Made by a program: the position numbers and the translations under genes
Shown here: positions 1-7,202 of the stretch, piece by piece
How positions within the stretch are numbered: the first letter of the stretch is position 1
Layout: each line of letters begins with the position of its first letter
NCBI GenBank assembly: GCA_045602025.1
Contig: JAZSAT010000051.1
Coordinates: forward strand, 1-35,446
DNA: 35,446 nt
Reading direction: 5' to 3'
Source of the DNA: RGIG5579 sp045602025
Lineage (GTDB): Bacteria > Bacillota > Clostridia > Oscillospirales > SIG627
Notes under the pieces: model-generated
Seen by the model: only the letters and a program-made list of their open reading frames with translations
Databases searched by the model: none
What the model was told of the DNA's origin: nothing

Positions 1-363
1 CTCTTCATCCCAGATCTCCACATGGTCGCCGCAGCCAAGCACGATCACATTTTTCGTGATGCCCGCATATTCTCTCAGGCCTACAGGGAGAAGAATTCTT
101 CCCTGTCCATCAGGCTCCGCCTCTTGCATAGATGCATAGAAAAAGCGACGAACAGCACGGCTTTCCGTTTCAGGAAGCGTTGCAATCTTTTCTTCAAAGC
201 CGTTCCACTTTTCCTCGGTATAAAGGTTTACACACCGATCCAAAGAACGAACCAGATACACTGCTTCATTCTCAGGAAAAAGCTCTCTTAATTTTGCAGG
301 AACCAGCAGTCTGCCCTTGGCATCTGCCGAACACTTGTATTCACCGCTGAATGATTTTGCCAC
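1..363 (-). CDS. mraZ: Transcriptional regulator MraZ, partial (C-terminal end outside window)
   Basis: DNA-binding regulator that heads the division and cell wall (dcw) cluster and represses its own promoter. The 121 visible residues begin at a GTG codon (361..363), placed 7 bases after a GGAGGT ribosome binding site at 371..376. Two AbrB/SpoVT-type swapped-hairpin repeats are visible, each with the D-x-(K/Q)-G-R-(I/L)-L-(V/L)-P signature, at about residues 14-22 and 85-93. Family members are about 140-150 residues, so only the tail is missing. The next gene to the left is expected to be rsmH, but it is not visible. An upstream promoter and direct repeats fit autoregulation. The GTG start means an ATG-only search would miss this gene. 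Confidence 0.95.
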   Translation of the reverse strand, partial: MAKSFSGEYKCSADAKGRLLVPAKLRELFPENEAVYLVRSLDRCVNLYTEEKWNGFEEKIATLPETESRAVRRFFYASMQEAEPDGQGRILLPVGLREYAGITKNVIVLGCGDHVEIWDEE

Positions 364-444
364 AGACTGCACCTCCTTAAATAATAAAAATACTCCGTAA
401 AACAGGAAGAAAAAGGAAAAGAATGGTACTGTTGGGATTTTTCA

Positions 445-464
445 CCCACTTTTTACCACTTTTT
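445..464 (-). promoter_or_regulatory. MraZ operator: two 10-base direct repeats
   Basis: On the minus strand the sequence reads AAAAAGTGGT followed directly by AAAAAGTGGG, a 10-base period. MraZ is known to bind tandem TGGG/GTGG boxes spaced about one helical turn upstream of mraZ. A degenerate third unit may follow at 435..444. The repeats lie just downstream of the predicted transcription start, where binding would block initiation or escape. Confidence 0.75.
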
Positions 465-478
465 GCCCTTCTGGACCC

Positions 479-507
479 ATTATAACGGAGTTTTTATATA
501 ATTTCAA
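479..507 (-). promoter_or_regulatory. Sigma-A promoter of mraZ
   Basis: The minus strand shows TTGAAA (502..507), a 17-base spacer and TATAAT (479..484). The predicted start of transcription is near 472, about 109 bases upstream of the mraZ GTG, so the leader carries the MraZ operator. I see no convincing terminator between coaD and this promoter, so some read-through from coaD into mraZ is possible. Confidence 0.8.
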
Positions 508-546
508 TAGTTTTTTGCTATTTTAGCGTGCCTGTTCACAAAATAT

Positions 547-1020
547 TTACAATTTATTCTGCAAAAGTTTTACCACTTTTTCAGGCAAAAGACCTGAAAG
601 ATCTTCATTTTTTTCTATTTTCTCGCGAACGAGAGTGGAAGAAAGGGATAAATACTTTTCGGAAGCATCCAGGTAAAGTGTCTCTACACCGCTTTTTTTA
701 AAGTTGAATTCTGCCATTTTTTTCTCATAGACAAAATCCTTTTCGTTTCTGACACCCTTTACCAAAACAGGCTCATCCAAGGTAGCAAGATACTCATAGA
801 GCATTCCTTCGTAGAAATCCACTGTGATATTCTCTTCCCCTTCAAAAGCGGCACGGCAAAGGGCGTATCTTTCCTCTAAAGAAAAACGATATGTTTTATC
901 ACGGTTATTCATTACCACTACGCGGCAAGAACCAAATAATTCGGCACTTCTTTTGGCTATATCCACATGTCCGAGGGTAACAGGATCAAAGCTTCCCGGA
1001 CAAACCGCAATTTTTTTCAT
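547..1020 (-). CDS. coaD: Phosphopantetheine adenylyltransferase
   Basis: Catalyses the fourth step of coenzyme A synthesis: ATP plus 4'-phosphopantetheine gives dephospho-CoA and pyrophosphate, in the cytosol. The 157-residue protein is of normal family length (about 160). It has the nucleotidyltransferase signature T-L-G-H at residues 15-18 after the C-P-G-S-F-D-P start, and the late S-S-T-L-V-R-E motif. The start chosen is the ATG at 1018..1020, since the protein then begins M-K-K-I-A-V as the family does; a longer frame upstream only adds 13 unrelated residues. The start overlaps the rsmD stop as ATGA, so the two are probably translationally coupled, as rsmD-coaD commonly are. Confidence 0.96.
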   Translation of the reverse strand: MKKIAVCPGSFDPVTLGHVDIAKRSAELFGSCRVVVMNNRDKTYRFSLEERYALCRAAFEGEENITVDFYEGMLYEYLATLDEPVLVKGVRNEKDFVYEKKMAEFNFKKSGVETLYLDASEKYLSLSSTLVREKIEKNEDLSGLLPEKVVKLLQNKL

Positions 1021-1598
1021 TCGGCATCTTCCTTCATTTTGATAAAGTATACATAGCACTTGGAAAACTTATACTGCTTGATGCTCTCGATCTTCGCCTG
1101 AACTCCCTCGGGAACCTTTTCAAAATCGGGGGCATCCGATGCAGTTTCCAGCATCATAAGTCCGCCGGGCTTTACCATATCCGCACGAACCAGACGCTTG
1201 ATAAGCTCCGGAGTCAGATCCTTTTCATAGGGGGGATCTGCAAAGATAAAGTCAAACTTCATCCCCTTCTTCCCCGCGGATTTGATGAATTCACCGTATT
1301 CGCTGCGGACCACCTTCGATTGCGATGAAAAGCCTGTTTTTTCAATGTTTTTTCGGATCACCTTCAAAGAGTCGTCACTACAATCCACAAAGGTAGCGTT
1401 CTTTGCGCCGCGGCTGATCGCTTCAAGGCCCATTTGTCCGGAGCCGGCGAACAGATCCAAAAAGCTCTTTTCCGCCAGATCAAACTGAATGGCACTGAAA
1501 ACACCTTCCTTTGCCATTTCTGTGGTAGGACGGACCGCATCGCCGGGCAAGGTGTTCAGACGAACGCCCTTTGCTTTTCCCGTAATAATTCTCATCAT
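1017..1598 (-). CDS. rsmD: 16S rRNA (guanine-966-N2)-methyltransferase RsmD
   Basis: Methylates G966 of 16S rRNA (E. coli numbering) using S-adenosylmethionine during 30S maturation. The 193-residue protein starts with the family pattern M-R-I-I-x-G-x-A-K-G. The SAM-binding motif I is D-L-F-A-G-S-G-Q-M-G-L-E-A (about residues 48-60) and the catalytic D-P-P-Y motif IV is near residue 121. Two adjacent ATG codons can serve as start; the first overlaps the uvrC stop by 4 bases. The gene lies between uvrC and coaD in one apparent transcription unit. Confidence 0.95.
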   Translation of the reverse strand: MMRIITGKAKGVRLNTLPGDAVRPTTEMAKEGVFSAIQFDLAEKSFLDLFAGSGQMGLEAISRGAKNATFVDCSDDSLKVIRKNIEKTGFSSQSKVVRSEYGEFIKSAGKKGMKFDFIFADPPYEKDLTPELIKRLVRADMVKPGGLMMLETASDAPDFEKVPEGVQAKIESIKQYKFSKCYVYFIKMKEDAE

Positions 1599-3472
1599 TG
1601 CTTTGATTCCTTTTCTAAATCATTCTTTTTGTGATAATAAGAAAAGATGTTTTCTCCATCTTTTTTAGATATTCCTTTTAGGGCAGAAATTTCTTCTGCA
1701 CTCGCTTTTTTTATAGCAGAAAGGGTTTTAAAGTGCTTCATTAAAATACCTGCTTTTTTCTCACCGACACCGGGAATATTGCTCAGGGAGGATCTTTTTA
1801 CCTTTTTCCTTCTTTTCCGATCCATACCGGATAAGGAAAAGCGGTGAACCTCCTCTTGGATCCCATAGATAAACTGAAAGATCTTGGGATCAAAAGCAAT
1901 GGAGATTTCCCTTTCACCATCGGTCAAGCACCGGGTCTTATGAAAAGAATCCTTCACCATACCGAAGACCGGAATGCTGATCCCGAATTCCTCCAACGCC
2001 TTTTTAACCGCCTTCACCTGACCGGCACCGCCATCAGCCAAAATCAGATCAGGCAGCGGGGAAAACGCTTCATCCCCATCCACAAAACGCTTTACTCTTC
2101 TTCGAATCGCCTCGCACATAGACGCGGTATCATCGGGGTGGTCCTTTTCAATAGAAAAGCTCTTATACGCTTTTTTCAAGAAGCGACCGTTTTCAAGCGT
2201 AATAATACCCGCGGTAATATCCTCTGCGCCCGAATTTGATATATCGATGCTTTCAATTCTTTCGGGAAGAACTTCAAGAGAAAGAAGGCTTGCAAGTAAT
2301 ACCAAAACCTCTTCGTCTCTTTCAAACATTGCCCGGCGGTGAAGTGCGGCCGCCTTGGCATTTTCCTCTGACATATGAAGAAGTGCCCTTCCCTCGCCTC
2401 TTTCGGGTATATGAAATTTCATTTCTTTTCCGTTTTCGGAAATAAGATCAGGTAGAAGTAAAAGCTCGTCGCTCCAGAAGCTCTCCGGAACAAGAAACAT
2501 CTTCGGAAGAAAATCCCGTCCGTGATAAGCAGAGAACAGGAAGGCCGGAAGGCTTTCGGGTGACAAGATCTCATCGGCACCGAAATGATAGTGGATATTG
2601 TCTACCACTCTGCCCTCTCGCACACAAAGGATATTGATACATCCGCCGATCTCGTCAGAAAACACACCTAAAACATCTGCATGAAAACGGAGATCCTTGA
2701 TCACCTGTTTTTTGCCTGACAAGGAGGTGAGCGCGCGAATACGGTCTCGGAAGGCTGCCGCCTTTTCAAATTCCATATTTTCGGCGGCTGTATTCATCTC
2801 TTCTTCTAAGGAGGCGATGATCCTCTTATTATCACTTTTAAAGAAGAGTATGACCTCTTCGATTCTTTTTCTGTATTCTTCTGCCGTTACCTTACCTGTG
2901 CAAACACCGATGCAGCGCCCCATCTGATAATAAAGACAAGGACGGCCTTTTCCGATCTCCTGAGGAAATCTTCTTTTGCAGGTAGGTAAGCAAAAGATCT
3001 TGTTTGCCGTATCGATTGAGGTGCGCACCGCACCGGAAGAGCTGTACGGTCCGAAATATTTTGATTTATCTTTCTTTTTGTTTCTGCTTCTGGCGAAAGA
3101 AAGGCGCGGATATTCTTCCTCCATAGAAAGACAGACATAAGGATAATTCTTATCATCCTTCAGCCTGATATTAAATTTCGGCTTATGGAGCTTGATCTTT
3201 TCATTTTCAAGAAGAAGTGCCTGGGTTTCATCCGCTGTAAAGATCGTCTCAAAATCGCAAACATTCTCTACAAGCTTTCTTGTTTTCGGTGTGTGACGAT
3301 TGATATTCTGAAAATAGCTGAGCACGCGATTTTTCAGGCTTCGGCTTTTGCCTACATAAATGATCTCGCCTTTTTTGTCAAAAAAAAGATAAACACCCGG
3401 GCTTTGAGGGAGGCTTTTTGCCTTTTCCAAAAGCTTTGGAAAGGGAAGGATCTGAGGTCTGTATTCTTTCAT
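1595..3472 (-). CDS. uvrC: UvrABC system protein C (excinuclease subunit)
   Basis: The dual-incision nuclease of nucleotide excision repair, cutting 3' and 5' of the lesion in the UvrB-DNA complex. The 625-residue protein is full length. Domains in order: GIY-YIG nuclease (about 20-100, with G-V-Y-L-F and I-I-Y-V-G-K-S), a cysteine-containing linker, UVR motif that contacts UvrB (about 210-240), the RNase H-like C-terminal nuclease (about 385-540, with I-D-I-S-N and L-I-L-A-D-G-G) and a tandem helix-hairpin-helix (about 560-615, with N-I-P-G-V-G). A GGAGATC ribosome site precedes the ATG. The ptsH terminator ends only about 12 bases upstream, which leaves little room for a separate promoter. 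Confidence 0.97.
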   Translation of the reverse strand: MKEYRPQILPFPKLLEKAKSLPQSPGVYLFFDKKGEIIYVGKSRSLKNRVLSYFQNINRHTPKTRKLVENVCDFETIFTADETQALLLENEKIKLHKPKFNIRLKDDKNYPYVCLSMEEEYPRLSFARSRNKKKDKSKYFGPYSSSGAVRTSIDTANKIFCLPTCKRRFPQEIGKGRPCLYYQMGRCIGVCTGKVTAEEYRKRIEEVILFFKSDNKRIIASLEEEMNTAAENMEFEKAAAFRDRIRALTSLSGKKQVIKDLRFHADVLGVFSDEIGGCINILCVREGRVVDNIHYHFGADEILSPESLPAFLFSAYHGRDFLPKMFLVPESFWSDELLLLPDLISENGKEMKFHIPERGEGRALLHMSEENAKAAALHRRAMFERDEEVLVLLASLLSLEVLPERIESIDISNSGAEDITAGIITLENGRFLKKAYKSFSIEKDHPDDTASMCEAIRRRVKRFVDGDEAFSPLPDLILADGGAGQVKAVKKALEEFGISIPVFGMVKDSFHKTRCLTDGEREISIAFDPKIFQFIYGIQEEVHRFSLSGMDRKRRKKVKRSSLSNIPGVGEKKAGILMKHFKTLSAIKKASAEEISALKGISKKDGENIFSYYHKKNDLEKESKQ

Positions 3473-3484
3473 ATGATCTCCAAC

Positions 3485-3514
3485 AAAAAACCGCTTACCC
3501 TATTCGGTAAGCGG
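3485..3514 (-). terminator. Rho-independent terminator after ptsH
   Basis: A perfect 9-bp stem (3491..3499 with 3506..3514, minus strand CCGCTTACC / GGTAAGCGG) with a 6-base loop is followed on the minus strand by six T residues at 3485..3490. The plus strand has no T-tract on the other side, so it works only for leftward transcription. It sits between the ptsH stop and the uvrC start. Confidence 0.88.
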
Positions 3515-3521
3515 TGGTAGG

Positions 3522-3785
3522 TTAATCGTTAAAGCCTGCAAGGATCAGGTTGGAAAGACCTTCCAATGCATCTGCTTCGTCAGCACCGTCTGCAATGATA
3601 TTGATTCTGGTGCCTTTGGTGATCCCAAGGGAGAGAATACCCAAAAGGGATTTGGCATTGGCTTTTCTATCACCACATTCTACCCAAAGAGAGCTCTTGT
3701 AACTGTTTGCCTTCTGAATAAAATAAGTTGCGGGTCTGGCATGCAAGCCGACACTGTTCAAAATGGTAACTTCTTTAGAAATCAT
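3522..3785 (-). CDS. ptsH: Phosphocarrier protein HPr
   Basis: Small cytosolic carrier that passes phosphate from enzyme I to sugar-specific EIIA in the PEP:sugar phosphotransferase system. The 87-residue protein has the active-site G-L-H-A-R-P-A-T with His15 and the regulatory K-S-L-L-G-I-L-S-L-G with Ser46, both at the canonical numbers. Ser46 is the target of HPr kinase/phosphorylase and links HPr to CcpA control in Firmicutes. His15 argues against the His-less paralogue Crh. The ATG at 3783..3785 has AAGGAG 7 bases upstream; a longer upstream frame runs over this site and the promoter. The gene has its own promoter and terminator and is not next to ptsI. Confidence 0.93.
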   Translation of the reverse strand: MISKEVTILNSVGLHARPATYFIQKANSYKSSLWVECGDRKANAKSLLGILSLGITKGTRINIIADGADEADALEGLSNLILAGFND

Positions 3786-3827
3786 TTTTAGCTCCTTGAA
3801 ACACTGATCTTTGGAAATATTGCATCT

Positions 3828-3856
3828 ATTATAACCGAAACAAGAAAAAAAAGCAA
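3828..3856 (-). promoter_or_regulatory. Sigma-A promoter of ptsH
   Basis: The minus strand shows TTGCTT (3851..3856), a T-rich 17-base spacer and TATAAT (3828..3833), about 42 bases upstream of the ptsH ATG. It lies between the cinA stop and ptsH, so ptsH is probably a monocistronic unit. Confidence 0.75.
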
Positions 3857-3873
3857 GTATTTTCTTGAATTTA

Positions 3874-5139
3874 TCAAAAAAAGTCAAATATTTTTTCCTT
3901 CGGAGAAAAGTATTTCAGTGCCATGGAAAGAGCCTTTGAGGAAGCAAAATATCGAATATCCTCACGGGATGATTTTTTATGGCCGAAAACAAATTTTTCA
4001 CTTATTTCTCCTTTATCGCCGGACAGAGCAATATATACAGTACCCACAGGATTTTCTTCATCACCGCCGCCGGGTCCTGCAACGCCCGTAATACCGATGC
4101 CAAGAGTGCTGCCGGACAGAGCGCGAACTCCCTTCGCCATAAAAAGAGCACACTCTTTGCTGTAAACACCGTTTTTTTCAAGCACCTCTTTCGGAACAGA
4201 TAAAACCTTTTCCTTGATCTCTTCCCGATAAGCACAGACACCGAGCCCGATCACATCCGATGCACCCGGGACGGAAGTAATTCTTTGCGACAAAAGCCCA
4301 CCTGTGCAGCTTTCGGCAGTTGAAAGTGTTTTCTTTCCTTCCAGACAAAGGGAAACAAGCTCCTTCTCAAGGGAGGTATCTCCTTCTCCGTAATAGTATT
4401 CCCCGATACGGAAAAGGATCTCTTCTTTTGCATTTTCACACAGTTCGGATGCCTTTTTCTCGCTTTGGGAAAAAGCGGTAACATGGATCTCTACCTCCCC
4501 TTTCCCTGCATAAGGAGAAACGGTAGGATTCGTTCCCTTTTGCATCAAGTCGGAAAGGACTTCATCCACCAAGGACTCAGAGATCCCATAAAAATGCAAA
4601 ATGCGATTGGAAAACTTTTCACAGCTTTTCTTTTCAAGTTCATTCTTGACCCGATTTTCAAAAATCGCTTTCATTTCGGAAGGAACACCGGGAAGGAGGA
4701 TCATCCCCTTTCCTCCTTTTTCAAGCCAAAGGCCGGGTGCGGTTCCCCAGTCATTGTCCAAAATGCGGGCCCCTTGGGGAACGAGAGCCTGCCGCAAATT
4801 GTTTTCACTCATTTGGATGCCGCGACGGCGAAAGAATGCAGCGATTTTCTCTTTAACTGCTTTATTTTCGGCAAGGGGCATTTCAAAAAGAGCTGCGGCA
4901 ACCTCTCTTGTAATGTCGTCGTAGGTAGGTCCAAGGCCTCCTGTGACGATCACAAGATCGGAATTTTCATGTGCTTTTTGAAAAGCCTCCTTCATCCGCT
5001 CCCGGTTGTCCCCTACGGTGCTTCGGTGATATACACAAAAACCAAGCTCCCGCATTCTGCGGGAAAGATATGTTGCGTTGGTATCCGTAACATCTCCAAG
5101 GAGAAGTTCTGTTCCCACACTGATAATCTCACAAATCAT
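3874..5139 (-). CDS. cinA: CinA family protein (MoCF domain plus NMN deamidase domain)
   Basis: The family combines an N-terminal molybdopterin-binding-like (MoCF) domain with ADP-ribose pyrophosphatase activity and a C-terminal PncC-type domain that deamidates nicotinamide mononucleotide in NAD salvage. The 421-residue protein is of full family length. The MoCF part (about 1-170) shows G-T-E-L-L-L-G and T-G-G-L-G-P-T-Y-D-D; the C-terminal part (about 255-410) shows T-A-E-S-C-T-G-G and G-I-T-G-V-A-G-P-G-G. In Bacillus cinA lies beside recA and pgsA; here both are close but cysS separates cinA from them. AGAGGG precedes the ATG. The cysS terminator lies about 20 bases upstream, so the promoter is unclear. 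Confidence 0.94.
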   Translation of the reverse strand: MICEIISVGTELLLGDVTDTNATYLSRRMRELGFCVYHRSTVGDNRERMKEAFQKAHENSDLVIVTGGLGPTYDDITREVAAALFEMPLAENKAVKEKIAAFFRRRGIQMSENNLRQALVPQGARILDNDWGTAPGLWLEKGGKGMILLPGVPSEMKAIFENRVKNELEKKSCEKFSNRILHFYGISESLVDEVLSDLMQKGTNPTVSPYAGKGEVEIHVTAFSQSEKKASELCENAKEEILFRIGEYYYGEGDTSLEKELVSLCLEGKKTLSTAESCTGGLLSQRITSVPGASDVIGLGVCAYREEIKEKVLSVPKEVLEKNGVYSKECALFMAKGVRALSGSTLGIGITGVAGPGGGDEENPVGTVYIALSGDKGEISEKFVFGHKKSSREDIRYFASSKALSMALKYFSPKEKIFDFF

Positions 5140-5155
5140 ATATTCCCTCTTTTAC

Positions 5156-5187
5156 AGAAAAAGCCTTGGAAAATCCAAGGCTTTTGT
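5156..5187 (-). terminator. Rho-independent terminator after cysS
   Basis: The arms 5161..5170 and 5174..5183 form a perfect 10-bp stem (minus strand AAGCCTTGGA / TCCAAGGCTT) with a 3-base loop, followed on the minus strand by a T-run. It begins within 10 bases of the cysS stop codon and ends the recA-to-cysS run. Confidence 0.88.
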
Positions 5188-5188
5188 T

Positions 5189-6589
5189 TTATGCTCTGCG
5201 CCACTTTGCCCCTGTGGGGGTATCTTCGATCACAATGCCGTTTTCACCGAGAAGGGCGCGGATCTCGTCTGCTCTGGCATAGTTCTTTTCTTTTTTCGCA
5301 TTTGCTCTTTCTTCCAAAAGGGCTTCAATCTTTGCATCGTCAAAGCCGCCTTCTGCTTTTTCCTCAGGCTTCAAGAATCCGAGAAGTCCGCAGATCTCTT
5401 CGTAGAAGGAGAGAATCTCCTCCAAAACAGCGCGGCTTCTGGTTTCACCGGTAAAGATATTAATATCCTTAACCGCCTCAAACAAGGTAGCAAGACCATC
5501 TGCTGTATTGAAATCGTGATCCATTGCTTCGATAAATTCTTCTCTTCTCTTACCGAGCTTTTCAATGAATGCATTTTCTTCCTCGGTCTTTTCCCCGGTA
5601 GCATTCTTCAAAAGGAAGCGAAGGTTATCTTCGCAGTTATAAAGTCTCTGAACAGAGCTTTGTGCTTGAGATAAAATGTCTGCAGAGAAGTTTACAGGGC
5701 TCTTGTAATGAGCAGAAAGAATAAAGTAGCGAATGGCGGCATAGCCATATTTTTCCGCAGCATCACGAACGGTAAAGAAGTTACCGAGAGACTTACTCAT
5801 TTTCTTATTATCCACATTGATAAAGCCGTTATGCACCCAAAAACGGCAGAAGGGCACATCAAAAGCACCCTCGGACTGGGCAATTTCATTCTCATGGTGG
5901 GGGAAGGTAAGATCCACGCCGCCACAGTGAATGTCAATGGTCTTGCCCAGATACTTATCCACCATCGCGGAGCACTCAATATGCCAGCCGGGTCTTCCGT
6001 TACCCCAGGGAGATTCCCAGAAGGGCTCGCCGGGCTTGGAAGCTTTCCAAAGGGCAAAGTCCAAGGGATCGCGCTTGATCTCGGAAACATCGATTCTGGC
6101 ACCGCTTTCCAAATCGTCAATATTCTTTCCGGAAAGCTTTCCGTAACCGCGGAAGGAACGGGCAGAATAATAAACATCTCCCTGAGATTCATAAGCATGA
6201 CCCTTTTCGATCAAGGTTTCGATAATCTTGATGATGGAGTCAATATTTTCCGTTGCTCTGGGATGGAAGGTGGCTTTTTTCACCCCGAGGCCTTCGGCAT
6301 CCTTAAAATACTCTTCGATATAACGGTCGGCAACTTCCTTGACCGTTGTATTTTCTTCGTTGGCGCGGCGGATCATCTTGTCGTCAATATCCGTGAAGTT
6401 CTGAACGAAATCCACCTTATTGCCACGATACTCCAAATATCTGCGAAGCATATCGAAGGTGACAAAGCATCTTGCATTTCCTACATGAAAGAAATTGTAA
6501 ACAGTAGGACCGCAAGCATACATTCTTACATAGTTATCTTTTTGACCAAGCTCTTCGAGCTTGCCGGTCAGGTCATTAAACAGTTTCAT
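5189..6589 (-). CDS. cysS: Cysteinyl-tRNA synthetase
   Basis: Class I aminoacyl-tRNA synthetase that charges tRNA-Cys with cysteine. The 466-residue protein has the HIGH-type motif H-V-G-N-A (about residues 36-40) after the zinc-ligand-bearing Y-A-C-G-P-T-V-Y, further zinc ligands in I-E-C-S-A-M and F-P-H-H-E-N-E-I, and the K-M-S-K-S-L-G-N loop in mid-protein (about residue 265). The C-terminal anticodon-binding region follows. AAGGAG lies 7 bases before the ATG and partly overlaps the end of pgsA's downstream spacer (16 bases). It is the last gene of the recA-led run. No T-box leader is possible at this internal position. Confidence 0.97.
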   Translation of the reverse strand: MKLFNDLTGKLEELGQKDNYVRMYACGPTVYNFFHVGNARCFVTFDMLRRYLEYRGNKVDFVQNFTDIDDKMIRRANEENTTVKEVADRYIEEYFKDAEGLGVKKATFHPRATENIDSIIKIIETLIEKGHAYESQGDVYYSARSFRGYGKLSGKNIDDLESGARIDVSEIKRDPLDFALWKASKPGEPFWESPWGNGRPGWHIECSAMVDKYLGKTIDIHCGGVDLTFPHHENEIAQSEGAFDVPFCRFWVHNGFINVDNKKMSKSLGNFFTVRDAAEKYGYAAIRYFILSAHYKSPVNFSADILSQAQSSVQRLYNCEDNLRFLLKNATGEKTEEENAFIEKLGKRREEFIEAMDHDFNTADGLATLFEAVKDINIFTGETRSRAVLEEILSFYEEICGLLGFLKPEEKAEGGFDDAKIEALLEERANAKKEKNYARADEIRALLGENGIVIEDTPTGAKWRRA

Positions 6590-6605
6590 GGTTTCTCCTT
6601 GGGGT

Positions 6606-7202
6606 TTATTTTGTGTGATCCAAATACTTCCAATAGCTCTTCATATAGTCAACACCGGAGAGAATGGTAAGGAAGGTCATTACTACAGTCATGATCCAGG
6701 TAAATACAGGGAAAGGCAGGAAAGGAAGGATCACAGGCTCAAGCATTACGACCATTGCCCAAATACACTGAGAGAAGGTCTTTGCCTTGCCGTACCAGCT
6801 TGCCGCAATTACAACGGGATTGGGGCTGGACATAACAACAAGACGAAGGGAGGTAACAGCAAGCTCACGGAAAATAACCACCGCACCGCTGACAACAAGG
6901 GCAATGTGAAGCGCACCCTCGGGATGATACATAGGAGAGGATACAAACACAAGAATTGCAGAAAATACAAGGAACTTATCCGCAAGGGGATCCATAAATT
7001 TTCCAAAGTCAGTGATCAGGTTATACTTTCTTGCGATCTTACCGTCAGCAAAATCGGTAATCGCTGCAGCTGCAAAGATCACAGCGGCAAGAATGCGGGA
7101 GAGATTTGCTCCGAATTCTCCGGGGAACTGAAACAGTCCGAAGAAAAGGAATACGGGAACCATCAGAATTCTTACAATTGTCAGTTTATTCGGTAAATTC
7201 AT
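6606..7202 (-). CDS. pgsA: CDP-diacylglycerol--glycerol-3-phosphate 3-phosphatidyltransferase
   Basis: Integral membrane enzyme that makes phosphatidylglycerophosphate, the committed step to phosphatidylglycerol and cardiolipin. The 198-residue protein has several hydrophobic helices and the CDP-alcohol phosphotransferase signature D-x2-D-G-x2-A-R-x8-G-x3-D-x3-D (about residues 50-72), with all three acidic positions and the glycine kept. AAAGAGG precedes the ATG, and the start overlaps the rimO stop by 4 bases (ATGA). The rimO-pgsA pair is common in Firmicutes. Confidence 0.95.
   Translation of the reverse strand: MNLPNKLTIVRILMVPVFLFFGLFQFPGEFGANLSRILAAVIFAAAAITDFADGKIARKYNLITDFGKFMDPLADKFLVFSAILVFVSSPMYHPEGALHIALVVSGAVVIFRELAVTSLRLVVMSSPNPVVIAASWYGKAKTFSQCIWAMVVMLEPVILPFLPFPVFTWIMTVVMTFLTILSGVDYMKSYWKYLDHTK

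Noticed and set aside
22..350. Two plus-strand open frames at the left edge.
   Set aside because: They are antisense to mraZ, whose protein sequence is clearly recognisable in the minus-strand frame.
511..530. A short AATAG/CTATT inverted repeat between coaD and the mraZ promoter as a possible coaD terminator.
   Set aside because: Only 5 A/T-rich base pairs and no T-tract; too weak to call.
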